From NCBI GenBank assembly GCA_905235505.1, contig CAJOMJ010000015.1, positions 1 to 64,000 on the forward strand: DNA of 64,000 bases, given 5' to 3'. The position numbers and the translations under genes are program-made. The notes under the pieces are model-generated. The model was not told the origin of the DNA. It saw only the letters and a program-made list of their open reading frames with translations, and did not search any database. Below are positions 34,401-42,023 of the stretch, piece by piece (position 1 is the stretch's first letter; each line of letters starts with the position of its first letter). Origin of the DNA: Paludibacteraceae bacterium. GTDB taxonomy: Bacteria; Bacteroidota; Bacteroidia; Bacteroidales; Paludibacteraceae.

Positions 34401-37400
34401 ACACCGGTGCACCGAACAGGTATCTATACGTGCCGTCCGCCTGTTTTTCCACCAACGGCACATCCACCATCTCGTTGGCTATGTTCTGGCGGCGCATGCT
34501 CTTCTCTCCGAGATAGGGCAATTCGGCACCATACAATAACTGCACACATGAGATGGATATCGGACTATGGTAGGTGATGCAGTATGATTCGTTGTATTCC
34601 ACCTGCTGCCCCTCGTACTCGCTTGTCTTGTGCTGAGCAGGAGCAACGGTCAGGTCGAGTGTCTCGCCTGTTTTGCCCTCAGCAAAGAGGGTGGCATAGC
34701 CGCGGGCGGTAGCCTGCGTGATTTTATATTTCACAGGGAAGATATCCACCGCATATTCACCCGTAACGGGGTCAGGCTCGATGATGATACGTTTGCGGCT
34801 AAGATGCATCTTCGTATCACCAAATGCAAGCTCCAAGGTGTCTTTTGTAGGGTCATCAGGTATACGCACTATTTGCGAGATGTTATCACCTTCGAGTTCC
34901 AATACGAGTTTAAGGTCGTCACCGAGGTTGTTTTGGCTGAGTCCGAAGCCAAGAGGCTTGGATGCCTGGTTGTTACCACCGGTAAGACGCCCAATTAAGC
35001 GTACCTTTGTGGCATCATAGATACGCACGCCATCTAAAGGTTTGGTAAGCGAGAGTACGCTATCGCCGTCGATTCGCACAAATCCGTCACCGGCGAATAC
35101 ATGACCGTCTTTTACCGCCTGTAGTGTGAAGCCTGCACGCGACGGCACGTTGAACTCGAAGTTACCTGCGGCATCAGTCTTGTAAGCGTTGGCACCTGTT
35201 TTAACCAACTTACCGTTGACGAGGAAATTGACGTCACGGGCGGGGATGGTGGTGTTCTCATACAGCACGCGACCTGAGAAGCGGACAGCGGATATGTTGT
35301 CGAAGTCAATATTTTCGGCAATGCAGTCGTCTAATCCGAGACCGAGCGAAGCCGAACCGCTCGAGGTGTTGTTATATCGGAACTCGGCACTCTGCGATAC
35401 GGGCATAATGGTGTATTTCATTCCTGTTCCGTAGAGCAGGCTGTCAAGCAGATATGCTCCGCTCTCGTCGGTGCGTACACGCTGAACAACTTCTCCGTCG
35501 TTTTCGCGCATGGCAAGCACCTCAATATCGGCGCAGCCTATGCCGTCCTCATAGTGTACATGACCACTAACCTTGCCGTAGGGGGAACGGGCACCCGTGG
35601 TCTGCGCCGTAGAGGAAGTGCTGTTGCCGTTACATTCGTACGTCATAGTCAGTCGATACTGCCACTGCAAGGATACCGACGGGTCGGCATGTGTGTCACG
35701 CAACCAAGTATCGGTAAGACCGGTGGCGAGAGTATCCCATGGAGCTGCATCGTTAGGACGCGTCTCCACGGTGTATGTACCTACATTACCTTCGGTTGCA
35801 TCCCATGTGAGCAACACATTGTCGGAATACTCCTCGTGAGAACCGCTGAAAGTGTTGATATTAGCCGCCTCTGTGTAATAGATATCATCTGTTCCTCTTA
35901 CCTGTCTCTTATCAGTATATAACAGCACATTTTTTACCACAACGTCTGTAGTGTCAATAGATACCATGTAGTTGTAGTGTACACAGGGCGTGTTGGCAAC
36001 ATCGGTATAGTTAACGACTATGTTATTGTTGAAATACTCATTATCGTCTGTCGAATAGAATATCCTGTCAATCGCTCTAAGAACGCTATCCTTGGGAATT
36101 TCGATATCAATAGTGTCGTTAAGTTCAACCAGAATCTTATGCAATATAAGTTTCTGCTTGTCATCCCAATAACCTTGATTGCCTCCGGGCTGATTTTTTG
36201 TGCGTTGAGGATAGGTATTTAAGTTACGCAGGCTCAATTGCAGGTGTACCTGATGATTGTTGTCGAAATCAGCATCTTTCCGGAAAGTATGTGACTCTGT
36301 ACTGCCGGCAAGTGATATAACGTAATAAGTTTGATTCGGAGTGAACGAAACAGATGAGGCATACTCATGTTCTTCCCAACCCCATGATGCGGAGGAGACA
36401 CGACGAATGCGATAGTAGATGGTATAATCGTTCAGCACAGGGTTCCACCATGCCGCTTCTGTCGAATCGACATACGTGTAGGTCTGTATCTCGTATCCGG
36501 ACAATGTATCCGACAAAAGCGAATCATACTCCATGCTGATGGTCTCGATGGTTTCCGCATCGGAGAAATCAGCCGAATAGGCACGCTGTATCTCGAAGAG
36601 GTCTCCATCCATGATATCGTTCTGTTGCGGATAATAGATTTTCCATGTCAGTTTTTTGTAGCGATAGTCAGCATAGTACTTGTCGATATCATCGCGGTAA
36701 TAGGTATAAGAGTTTACCTCAAAGTCATGTATCTTATGGTAAGCGGGTACGTCCACGCGATTGGACCAGACCCAGTGTTTGGTCACATTGTCCGAACTGC
36801 GCACCGACTCAAAACATACACGGAATCCGGGTATCACCGTGTCACGGGCATCGATGTACATCATGCCCGAATTGTCCGGACAGGGCAACTGTGCATCGTT
36901 TTCGGATGTATAGTAGCGATAGGTATTCTGGATGTTGTTATACACCATCGCCAATGCGCCGTATCCGGCAGCACCGTTCTCGTTTGCAGGGTAGAAGAAA
37001 GGCTCTGACAAAATAGGTGCCATGTCAGGGTCGGCGCCCTCAAACGTGCCGAGCAGGAAGACGCAACGCGACCACGGCTTGGTTTCGCTGCTACGGTGGC
37101 GGGTTATACCGCTATAAAGCTCGAACCGCTTGTTGTCCAAACTTTCGGGAGGGAACCAGTCATATTCAAAATATGTCAGGTGGTCGCCACTGTCCAAACG
37201 CTTGAGATCCACCTCATGCCAGATGCCGTCGGCGATGAACGAGGGTTTGGAACCGGCATAGTCATTGGTAACCTGAATAACGCCGCTTATTACTTTGAAG
37301 CGCACCCAACCTTTGTCTTTCGGACGGCCGCTGACCGAGCCGGGCTTGTTTTTGCTATTGTCAGCCTCGAACTCTATTATCGTAACATTCTGTTGCGTGG

Positions 37401-37689
37401 TCAGGTCGCGATAGTAGGAATTACTTCCATCAACCACTTTACCTTTGTCGCTCTCGTCACCAACGCAGGTGCCGCCGACACCGGCAAAATAGTTGTGGGA
37501 TGAACCTTGACCGAAAATCAGTTGTTTGATGTGAATCTTACCATTGCCTGAGGAATAGGCATCATGGTAATCCGCTTTCTGCAGATATACATTGTCCGCC
37601 TGCGCAGTTTCCGTCATCGCCGGCAATCCGATGAGTGCAAGTGCGACTACTATTGTTCGCCAAACATTTGCATTGTAAAATTGTTTCAT
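28429..37689 (-). CDS. giant multidomain secreted protein with two LamG domains
   Basis: 3086 residues with a signal peptide (TIVVALALIGLPAMTETAQA). Visible parts: beta-rich N-terminal region with fibronectin-like segments; two carboxypeptidase-regulatory-like domains near 703 (GKVSGHVHYEDGIGCADIEV) and 800 (FSGRVLYENTTIPARDVNF); a central unknown region (about 1200-1700) with LRDPPGSKSYAYIETGTT; LamG-like domains near 2023-2173 (FDGSDDSYAYSQ) and 2243-2367 (DFTLMFWFKTKMYN); two GWNW/GWNS-IS modules near 2756 and 2846; and a C-terminal tail with LYIFMTDGRVYNAQG. No catalytic domain is recognised. It is probably an adhesin or glycan-binding surface protein. It follows the GH95 gene by 92 bp on the same strand. 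The frame is uninterrupted, so it is likely functional. Confidence 0.8.
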   Translation of the reverse strand: MKQFYNANVWRTIVVALALIGLPAMTETAQADNVYLQKADYHDAYSSGNGKIHIKQLIFGQGSSHNYFAGVGGTCVGDESDKGKVVDGSNSYYRDLTTQQNVTIIEFEADNSKNKPGSVSGRPKDKGWVRFKVISGVIQVTNDYAGSKPSFIADGIWHEVDLKRLDSGDHLTYFEYDWFPPESLDNKRFELYSGITRHRSSETKPWSRCVFLLGTFEGADPDMAPILSEPFFYPANENGAAGYGALAMVYNNIQNTYRYYTSENDAQLPCPDNSGMMYIDARDTVIPGFRVCFESVRSSDNVTKHWVWSNRVDVPAYHKIHDFEVNSYTYYRDDIDKYYADYRYKKLTWKIYYPQQNDIMDGDLFEIQRAYSADFSDAETIETISMEYDSLLSDTLSGYEIQTYTYVDSTEAAWWNPVLNDYTIYYRIRRVSSASWGWEEHEYASSVSFTPNQTYYVISLAGSTESHTFRKDADFDNNHQVHLQLSLRNLNTYPQRTKNQPGGNQGYWDDKQKLILHKILVELNDTIDIEIPKDSVLRAIDRIFYSTDDNEYFNNNIVVNYTDVANTPCVHYNYMVSIDTTDVVVKNVLLYTDKRQVRGTDDIYYTEAANINTFSGSHEEYSDNVLLTWDATEGNVGTYTVETRPNDAAPWDTLATGLTDTWLRDTHADPSVSLQWQYRLTMTYECNGNSTSSTAQTTGARSPYGKVSGHVHYEDGIGCADIEVLAMRENDGEVVQRVRTDESGAYLLDSLLYGTGMKYTIMPVSQSAEFRYNNTSSGSASLGLGLDDCIAENIDFDNISAVRFSGRVLYENTTIPARDVNFLVNGKLVKTGANAYKTDAAGNFEFNVPSRAGFTLQAVKDGHVFAGDGFVRIDGDSVLSLTKPLDGVRIYDATKVRLIGRLTGGNNQASKPLGFGLSQNNLGDDLKLVLELEGDNISQIVRIPDDPTKDTLELAFGDTKMHLSRKRIIIEPDPVTGEYAVDIFPVKYKITQATARGYATLFAEGKTGETLDLTVAPAQHKTSEYEGQQVEYNESYCITYHSPISISCVQLLYGAELPYLGEKSMRRQNIANEMVDVPLVEKQADGTYRYLFGAPVFKTADYQFRVTAHEDYYYNNDPNTPKHEEVRIKGGTLKVYNGMHDAENTIVETKQLDSDGQALITVPIDYVSFLKTGENALRVLDLSVEHEGAYVEHQALRAYITGNRAKGQDFLTSTHGKVEILDILRDPPGSKSYAYIETGTTYKYSYTYNFSFKFGLKIDLAYGTHSNNSLGIYAGSPVGGTYSGYNFTIDNKIPLSLPIQTSYFYKRSAYYTFTTTDRIETGSDTYYVGENGDVYIGLVQNMYMGVTDAVKPIDSLTYATLYHLNAQGSMPVVAEGTANDGKKYYLVIGRETEVGPYVASTFTYTHDYIVNTLIPKLCNERNSLLMMGDSTTIQTMANQQGKALYWSLVAPEHEHFGEEGYYRMIVPENSEKQFADEVYAYDRLILDWIDVLISNEREKINAIYGQNAEEVGTWSVSGGTKVTHTESYDYGNTYTSRIDYPGFSLGTSSYKSLKSSIEGMNTPNAVFINKLWDKYLNKVDDEGTQHTDPQELLIDALNYKFSFDFTPILDFNFDRDPNHSESHNKKAGFVLQPDTYGYMDVSVRRVVNKKTGYNKDSDGTREFVDNGWDYDEDDYLYGSYVYYLNAGASRCPWEKADSTKFYTPSMPLSAGTLNLENQRLDIDVHERSNVPIDQPAIFNLRMTNEGDNPYVGGAAPITFYLKQEEGSNPMGAKLMVDGLPLTGDGRAIKLKHGQIINKTLEVYAGEGYDFENIVLNLASPCDQYNKAACTFSVHYMPVSCPVNISAPHDKWVLNTLSPQDSIGWYLPVVIDGFDVNYRGFDHIEFQYKLSTQSDDAWVNQCSFYYDDSLYNAASGNKALITSGRIENIRFYGERDPMEQNYDLRAVSFCRHGSGFISRSSAVLTGMKDTRPPRVFGDPQPVDAVLGVGDNLLLRFNEAIAGNYLDEDNNFQILGTTNSIGLTAGTAVHFDGSDDSYAYSQVSRNLTDKSFTIDLIVKPTNQNTEEHFFTHGEDGKSMVFGKNAENRLFIELTGTRIYSLPIDPMLEFTRVAVTFDYDSFDFRFYAGTQDVTDYSKLLPPYTFSSEGSVIWGRGFNGSMMEARLWTKALSPAEIVSTNLKRLTGYEFKLLDYYPMNEGRGNTITDKANGATLTMNGAEWDIRQGASMRFSDDEANVSLLLNSDVLSRSAIQDFTLMFWFKTKMYNCNIFRAGRSDDKNGTWIGTEQGTMKLRNDSSEWLIGNYSDGGWHHFVLSVNRTFNNASIYIDGNLTNSFAATEMGAMNGTMLLGGEFMGSIDEFILFEQAMPKTIITAYDNISPNGDEMGIIAYLPFSEEKENANGIVETVYSGNDQRIIKDSQGNVVNKIVQLVTGSVLNDGSESDPSVLFDKTDYPPVRQHEHLVKLKFDWAFNNDELLINITMPEKEINKQTLYVTVRDVEDINGNPMASPVMWAAYVDKNSLKWEDKEINVHAYTDDTDKGNYGTYAATITNLSGLYHQYNIEGLPAWLTTDEPFGTIEPLGIKTLLFKYKLDMPAGSYSEIIYLTDENGLSEPIRFNYRVETLCPWDQVDNGKFDQSMSLRAQVFFLNEDGEGGVYDTDENDIISVFCEGELVGMTKNNFDNLTNKAYVYLTINGNADMKNKVLSFKLWQASTGKVFRLTSPTTLRFSSNSIKGYSPDAPVLLTVNPTASHQQINMQKGWNWISWNIRPTKSSPDANLSYEQGFRNGDVAKSPSERLFSVFAETDTLVGWYGTLASMSYHHMYLVRTSDNLELTVEGKTLTDEQRYVTLAKGWNSISFLMDEVTPLKEALADYYEKATVGDVIKSKSEVAVFTENGKWEGSLQVLRPGQGYMFRRLASGSVKMFYYPSGISNAPKKAETGKDTILSDETTFNNPDAATNMTMIAKVVESQKSKAGSIRAYVGNELAAVAEPIIIDNDTLYFLTIQSDNQGQLRFETGDGTPLSAASSLDYSSDAHHGSLHAPVLLTFAQDDSLKVQKRVIDGILYIFMTDGRVYNAQGILVDNPLSN

Positions 37690-37781
37690 ATAGGATGAAT
37701 ATTATTTATTATTCTCGATATTTTCTTTTTTATATTACCCTCAGGCGGATACAATCTTTGAGAATAGTATCTGAGGTCGGG

Positions 37782-40109
37782 TCAATTGCGGTGCAGTTCT
37801 ATCTTTCTGTCAGTTTTCCCCAGTATGCGGGTTTCGCCGGAGGGGAGGTGGATAGTGCGGGAACCTGATGACGATTTGCCGCCGGACACTCTGCGGGTGA
37901 GTGCAAGGCGGGTGAGCCCGCCATCCTGCCAACTTATATCAACCTCTATTCCGCCGGGCAGACAAAGTCCGCTGACGCTGCCACTACTCCACTCTTCCGG
38001 CAGACAGGGCAAAACATATATATCATCTCCGTCCGCCTGAACGAGCATCTCTGCCATGGCAGCAGCAGTGGCAGTATTGCCGTCGAAACAGAATATGTCG
38101 TCTTCCGCCATGGCAATACCCGCCGGCGAGAAAGTCATCAGGTTGCCTGCCGTGAACTGTCGGAGTTGCATGAGCACTGACTGATGAGCCTCGTGAGCCA
38201 TTCGCAGTCTGGCATAATAAGCAACAGCATTAGCCCTGCTCCACTCCGTGTCCTCCCAACCCTCCGTGTTCATTCTGTTCTCAAGCGATACGAGAGCCGC
38301 CTCTGCCAACTGCGGTGTCCTCTCAAGAGAAATCTGCCGGAAAGGATATAGTGCCAACAGATGTGAGGTATGCCTATGGTTAGGAACTGCCTGAGTATAG
38401 TCTTCGAACCATTCTCTGAGTCCGCCGTCACTGCCTGTCTGCAGCGGTGGAAGCAGAGCGAGCGCATACAGACAAGAGTCGGCGAAAGAGTGGTCTATAT
38501 CAAGCACATTGGCTGCCTGAGCACAGGCAGAGAGTATCTCAAAGACGAGCACTCTGTCCACCGTCGGCATCATAGAAGCACACATATACTTACCATTATA
38601 CAGGAATCCGTTTTCAGGCGATATGGAGGGTCCGGTAAGCAGATAGCCCGATACCGAGTCGAGCACCATATAGTCAAGCAGGAACTGTGCATTGCCCCGT
38701 ATCAGAGGGTAAGCACGCTGCAGCCAGTCTGTGTCGAGAGTATATAGATAGTGCGTCCAAAGATGCGTTGTCAGCCATGAACCTGCAGTAGGAAAGAGTC
38801 CCCAACCTATAGCAGCCGAGGGTGCAGTGAACCCGAAGATATTGGCAGTGGTATGCGCACACCAGCCCCTGCAGCCATATACCTTCTCTGCCGTCTCTGC
38901 ACCATACTTGGCGAGATGCTCTACGTAGTGCAAGAGAGGTTCATTACTCTCATGCATATTACCTATGTTGCTGAGCCAGTAGTTCTGCTCTGTGTTGATG
39001 TCAAGATGATAGTCATTGGTCCAAGGCATATTGCAGGCAAGATTGTCGTTGAACATGCCTTGCAGGGCTACCGGCAGAGGAGAGTTCCGGCGCGAGGCGG
39101 AAAGAAACAGATACCGGGAGAAGTTGAAGAAGAGTGCCTCCAAATAAGGGTCAACGCCTCCGTTCTTTACAGCTTGCAGTCGTCTGTCCGTAGGAATAGT
39201 ATCCGCCTCCGGACACAAGGTCAGTTTAGCTCTGCCGAAAAGAGGGGCAAAGTCATTAACATGGCGCTTGATAAGCGAAGAATAAGCTCTGCGAGGAAGT
39301 CCGCTTGCAGTGAAAGAGCCGCCGTAGTCTGTCTGTATGTCTGCCGTTATCGTCACCTCGTCCGCACCTCTTACCACCACCGACGTGTCAGAAGCTGTCA
39401 CCATGCCTCCTTCTGCCGCCACCTTCACCCGGCCACGGAAACTTACCCCGCCACTCCCCTGCTTGGGGAAACTCACCTTACCTGTATATACTATCATTCC
39501 GTTCTCCGTCTTCACCTCCGCCTCTCTGAGAAGTTGCAGGCTGACTGAGAGACTCACCGCCCGTTTCTTGTCCGCCTTAATATGCCACACGAGCACATCG
39601 TCAGGATTGGATGCGAAAGATTCGGTAGTATAACTGATATCGCCCGCCTTGAACGAAGAAGATACTATTGCCCGGGAAAGATCCAGACTACGCCTGTAAG
39701 AGCTGAACGAGTCAATATCCATTCTGATGCGGATGTCGCCCATAGGCAGATGTGTGCCGAACCTGCTAATGTCGCCCGTCAGATTAGCTGCGGCTATACG
39801 GTTCCCTTCTTCTATATCCCCGCGCATGAAGACGCTGCGGAGGCTGTCGAGTCTCTCTCTGCCGAACAGAGGATTGGCATCCGGATTATACTCTCCCGAC
39901 CATAACGACGACTCGTTAAGTGCAAGTCGCTCCTCACGAGGGTCGCCATACACCATCATGCCAAGGCGACCGTTGCCTACGGGCAGAGCCTGCATCCACT
40001 TCTCTGCCGGCGCAGTGTACCATAGCGTCTGCGAAAACACATTCACCGACAATAACGCCGTAAACAATACTATTACCGGTTGCCGCCTTATGATTCTGTC
40101 TAATATCAT
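37782..40109 (-). CDS. GH95 alpha-L-fucosidase-type glycoside hydrolase
   Basis: 775 residues from the ATG at 40109, which gives a standard signal peptide (RQPVIVLFTALLSVNVFSQ); an ATG at 40145 directly abuts the upstream repeat and gives an over-long signal. The GH95 N-terminal motif LWYTAPAEKWMQALPVGNGR is followed by LNESSLWSG, then the catalytic (alpha/alpha)6 barrel with NDYHLDINTEQNYW, WAHTT-like GWCAHTT and a C-terminal beta domain. The family inverts alpha-1,2-L-fucosides, and some members act on L-galactosides. Exported. It lies downstream of the lipoprotein cassettes with no clear promoter of its own and upstream of the giant protein, so all may share the promoter near 42200. Confidence 0.92.
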   Translation of the reverse strand: MILDRIIRRQPVIVLFTALLSVNVFSQTLWYTAPAEKWMQALPVGNGRLGMMVYGDPREERLALNESSLWSGEYNPDANPLFGRERLDSLRSVFMRGDIEEGNRIAAANLTGDISRFGTHLPMGDIRIRMDIDSFSSYRRSLDLSRAIVSSSFKAGDISYTTESFASNPDDVLVWHIKADKKRAVSLSVSLQLLREAEVKTENGMIVYTGKVSFPKQGSGGVSFRGRVKVAAEGGMVTASDTSVVVRGADEVTITADIQTDYGGSFTASGLPRRAYSSLIKRHVNDFAPLFGRAKLTLCPEADTIPTDRRLQAVKNGGVDPYLEALFFNFSRYLFLSASRRNSPLPVALQGMFNDNLACNMPWTNDYHLDINTEQNYWLSNIGNMHESNEPLLHYVEHLAKYGAETAEKVYGCRGWCAHTTANIFGFTAPSAAIGWGLFPTAGSWLTTHLWTHYLYTLDTDWLQRAYPLIRGNAQFLLDYMVLDSVSGYLLTGPSISPENGFLYNGKYMCASMMPTVDRVLVFEILSACAQAANVLDIDHSFADSCLYALALLPPLQTGSDGGLREWFEDYTQAVPNHRHTSHLLALYPFRQISLERTPQLAEAALVSLENRMNTEGWEDTEWSRANAVAYYARLRMAHEAHQSVLMQLRQFTAGNLMTFSPAGIAMAEDDIFCFDGNTATAAAMAEMLVQADGDDIYVLPCLPEEWSSGSVSGLCLPGGIEVDISWQDGGLTRLALTRRVSGGKSSSGSRTIHLPSGETRILGKTDRKIELHRN

Positions 40110-40144
40110 GGCTGATGTCGCCAATATTCGGTAAATGTGGTTCA

Positions 40145-40260
40145 TTGGTTGACTGTTGTTTATTATCACTATCAGAGGTTGAACTCACGTACACCAAACT
40201 CCAACCGGTTAGCCCATGCTACTTGTGTGGCTAATAGTTTATCCACAGATTGAGCCGCAC
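40145..40260. repeat. flank repeat A, copy 2
   Basis: 116 bp, identical to 41164-41279 at 114 positions by direct comparison. It holds the mature part of a micro-lipoprotein ORF and about 30 bp downstream. It ends exactly at a candidate GH95 start codon. Confidence 0.95.
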
Positions 40261-40312
40261 AAGATAATGATAGGTACAAAATAAATAATATAAATAAAAA
40301 TCTTTCAATCAT
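40172..40312 (-). CDS. 46-residue micro-lipoprotein (copy 2)
   Basis: Starts MIERFLFILFILYLSLSC, a complete lipoprotein signal peptide, followed by 28 residues (AAQSVDKLLATQVAWANRL and then EFGVREFNL). The start overlaps the stop of the upstream lipoprotein gene by 8 bp (ATGATTGA), suggesting coupled translation. From Cys on, its DNA and protein are identical to the copy at 41191-41328, while the signal peptides differ. It may be a real tiny lipoprotein or the N-terminal stump of a longer gene; a coding-like continuation exists in another frame. No family is recognised. Confidence 0.5.
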   Translation of the reverse strand: MIERFLFILFILYLSLSCAAQSVDKLLATQVAWANRLEFGVREFNL

Positions 40313-40994
40313 ACCATAAACCTCCAAATTTAAATCTAAATGGAAATTTACCCTTTTCTACTATACCTCTAAGCTTCTCTACGTATTCAGATTGGATGCT
40401 ATCTGCCTTTGCTTTATTTCGTTCATATTCCTCAAGTTCCTTTTGATTTAGGTTTTCATTTTTAGGGTGATGCAGCCAATAATAACCATATGCATGAAAA
40501 CCAGCGTTTTCTGTAGGTGTCAGATCTTCATTATAATCCTTCTCGTCTTTTTGTATGTGAAGATATTTATCTACATCATAAAAATATAATTTATAAACCT
40601 CTGCCAAGTATGGACCAGGAATGATTTCAACTGAATCAATATCCCATGTTTGCTTTGTAGAACTCATCTCACTCCATGTTTTTTTTATAATAATATCATC
40701 TAAAGGAAAATAAGCCCACTTCCAATCTATTAATAAATATCCATCACCTAAATCAATATATGGAGACTTGCCTGCAATATCCTTGTCCAAAGCATAATGA
40801 CCAGCATAGTAACCACCCCAAAACTTTATTAATCCGTCTCTTGAATTTGTTGTGCCATATATATAATTTGCATATTCAGGATTAACGAATTTTACAACCG
40901 ATGTGTGATAATATTCAACATAACCCACATGTTGCCCATTACATCCAATGAGCAATGGAAATAATAAAAGAAGAAGATAATAATGCTTTTTCAT
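40305..40994 (-). CDS. cassette lipoprotein, copy 2
   Basis: 229 residues with a lipoprotein signal (YYLLLLLFPLLIGC). It is a paralogue of the protein at 41328-41990: shared stations include VVKFxxPEYxxYIY, GKxPYIDLGxGYxLxDWKW, a WSEM segment, DSVEIIPGPY versus DTVEIFPWPY, LYFYDVDKYL versus VYFYDIDNYL, and a final ADSIQSEYVEKLRGIVE. Elsewhere the two differ widely, so overall identity is well under half. The protein is acidic and aromatic-rich, probably periplasmic or surface-exposed. No known family. Base composition is clearly more AT-rich than the GH genes nearby, which hints at different origin. Confidence 0.75.
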   Translation of the reverse strand: MKKHYYLLLLLFPLLIGCNGQHVGYVEYYHTSVVKFVNPEYANYIYGTTNSRDGLIKFWGGYYAGHYALDKDIAGKSPYIDLGDGYLLIDWKWAYFPLDDIIIKKTWSEMSSTKQTWDIDSVEIIPGPYLAEVYKLYFYDVDKYLHIQKDEKDYNEDLTPTENAGFHAYGYYWLHHPKNENLNQKELEEYERNKAKADSIQSEYVEKLRGIVEKGKFPFRFKFGGLWYD

Positions 40995-41032
40995 AATCTT
41001 GCCCTCCTTATTTTTGATTGTTTTCCAATATC

Positions 41033-41166
41033 TTTATTCTCTCTTCCTGCTGAATAGTGTAAAGAGTCAACTCCGTATCTTCTGCAAAAGTTGAATAACC
41101 AAATTATCCAGACTTACACCTTCGGTTTGCATCTCTGTGGCTGATGGTATTTCCGGTTAATGTTTG
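41033..41166. repeat. flank repeat B, copy 2
   Basis: 134 bp, identical to 42024-42157 at 132 positions. It precedes the second cassette lipoprotein on the minus strand and joins directly to repeat A copy 1. On the minus strand it contains two coding-like stretches in different frames (TEGVSLDNLVIQLLQ, then AEDTELTLYTIQQEERI). Confidence 0.95.
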
Positions 41167-41279
41167 GTTGACTATTGTTTATTATCACTTTCAGAGGTTG
41201 AACTCACGTACACCAAACTCCAACCGGTTAGCCCATGCTACTTGTGTGGCTAATAGTTTATCCACAGATTGAGCCGCAC
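41164..41279. repeat. flank repeat A, copy 1
   Basis: 116 bp with two mismatches to 40145-40260. Together with repeat B copy 2 it forms a continuous core of about 247 bp between the two cassette lipoprotein genes. Confidence 0.95.
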
Positions 41280-41328
41280 ATGCAAATGTTAAGTATATAA
41301 CTGTATTTATAAAGAGCAAACGTTTCAT
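41191..41328 (-). CDS. 45-residue micro-lipoprotein (copy 1)
   Basis: Starts MKRLLFINTVIYLTFAC, a lipoprotein signal, and continues with the same 28 residues as the copy at 40172-40312. The ATG overlaps the upstream stop (TAATG). The sharp switch from unrelated signal peptides to identical mature sequence occurs at the lipobox cysteine. After its TGA the other frame continues with low-complexity VSSTSESDNKQ and then an in-frame TAG, so this may be the leftover start of a longer lipoprotein. Confidence 0.5.
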   Translation of the reverse strand: MKRLLFINTVIYLTFACAAQSVDKLLATQVAWANRLEFGVREFNL

Positions 41329-41990
41329 TATTTTAACCCTCCATATTTGCCTTTGAATGGGAAATTACCACTTTCTACTATCCAACGAAGTTTCTGCACA
41401 TATTCTGCTTGAATGCTGTCGCAACGCGCCACACAACGTTCATACTCTTCTCTGTCACCTTTTATATATTTGTTTTTCTCGGTACACATCCAATTATAAC
41501 TATATGCAAAAAAATCAATATCTCCATCATTAGGTATCTCATGTTTCAATATATTTAGATAGTTATCAATATCATAGAAATATACGGTATATTGTTCTTC
41601 TATATAAGGCCACGGGAATATTTCCACAGTATCCTTTCCGAATCGTTGATCGCGACTTGTCATTTCGCTCCATGGCAGTTTGAGAACTACATCGTCTGAA
41701 TATATATGCCATGGCCATTTCCAGTCTGTTAAATAATATCCTTCTCCCAAATCTATATACGGACATTTGCCTGCGTAAAATTCGTCAGCGACACTGCGAT
41801 AACCTTCCTCACGGAAACGATATTCTTCATCTCCGTATCTTTCTGCATAGATATAATCCTTGTATTCAGGTTTTGAAAATTTAACAACAAGAGTATTGTA
41901 TAAAGATATATAGGGAGGTATAGGTTTATTCCCATTGCATCCAACAAACAATGGAAATAAAATAAACAAAAAATAATATCTCGTCTTCAT
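41328..41990 (-). CDS. cassette lipoprotein, copy 1
   Basis: 220 residues with a lipoprotein signal (YYFLFILFPLFVGC). Paralogue of 40305-40994 with the same layout: N-terminal VVKFSKPEYKDYIYA, central PYIDLGEGYYLTDWKWPW, LPWSEMTSRDQ, DTVEIFPWPYIEEQYTVYFY and C-terminal CDSIQAEYVQKLRWIVE. Function unknown. It opens the transcription unit that leads into GH95. Both copies keep the pattern of conserved aromatic/acidic motifs, so both are probably selected for and not decaying. Confidence 0.75.
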   Translation of the reverse strand: MKTRYYFLFILFPLFVGCNGNKPIPPYISLYNTLVVKFSKPEYKDYIYAERYGDEEYRFREEGYRSVADEFYAGKCPYIDLGEGYYLTDWKWPWHIYSDDVVLKLPWSEMTSRDQRFGKDTVEIFPWPYIEEQYTVYFYDIDNYLNILKHEIPNDGDIDFFAYSYNWMCTEKNKYIKGDREEYERCVARCDSIQAEYVQKLRWIVESGNFPFKGKYGGLK

Positions 41991-42023
41991 ATCTATGATT
42001 ATTTAATAAGTTCTTCTAACTCA

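Noticed and set aside
39934..40197. Minus-strand 87-codon frame across the GH95 start
   Set aside because: Most of it is out-of-frame GH95 sequence; only the first part (SSTSDSDNKQQSTN) may be a remnant of the repeat A gene.
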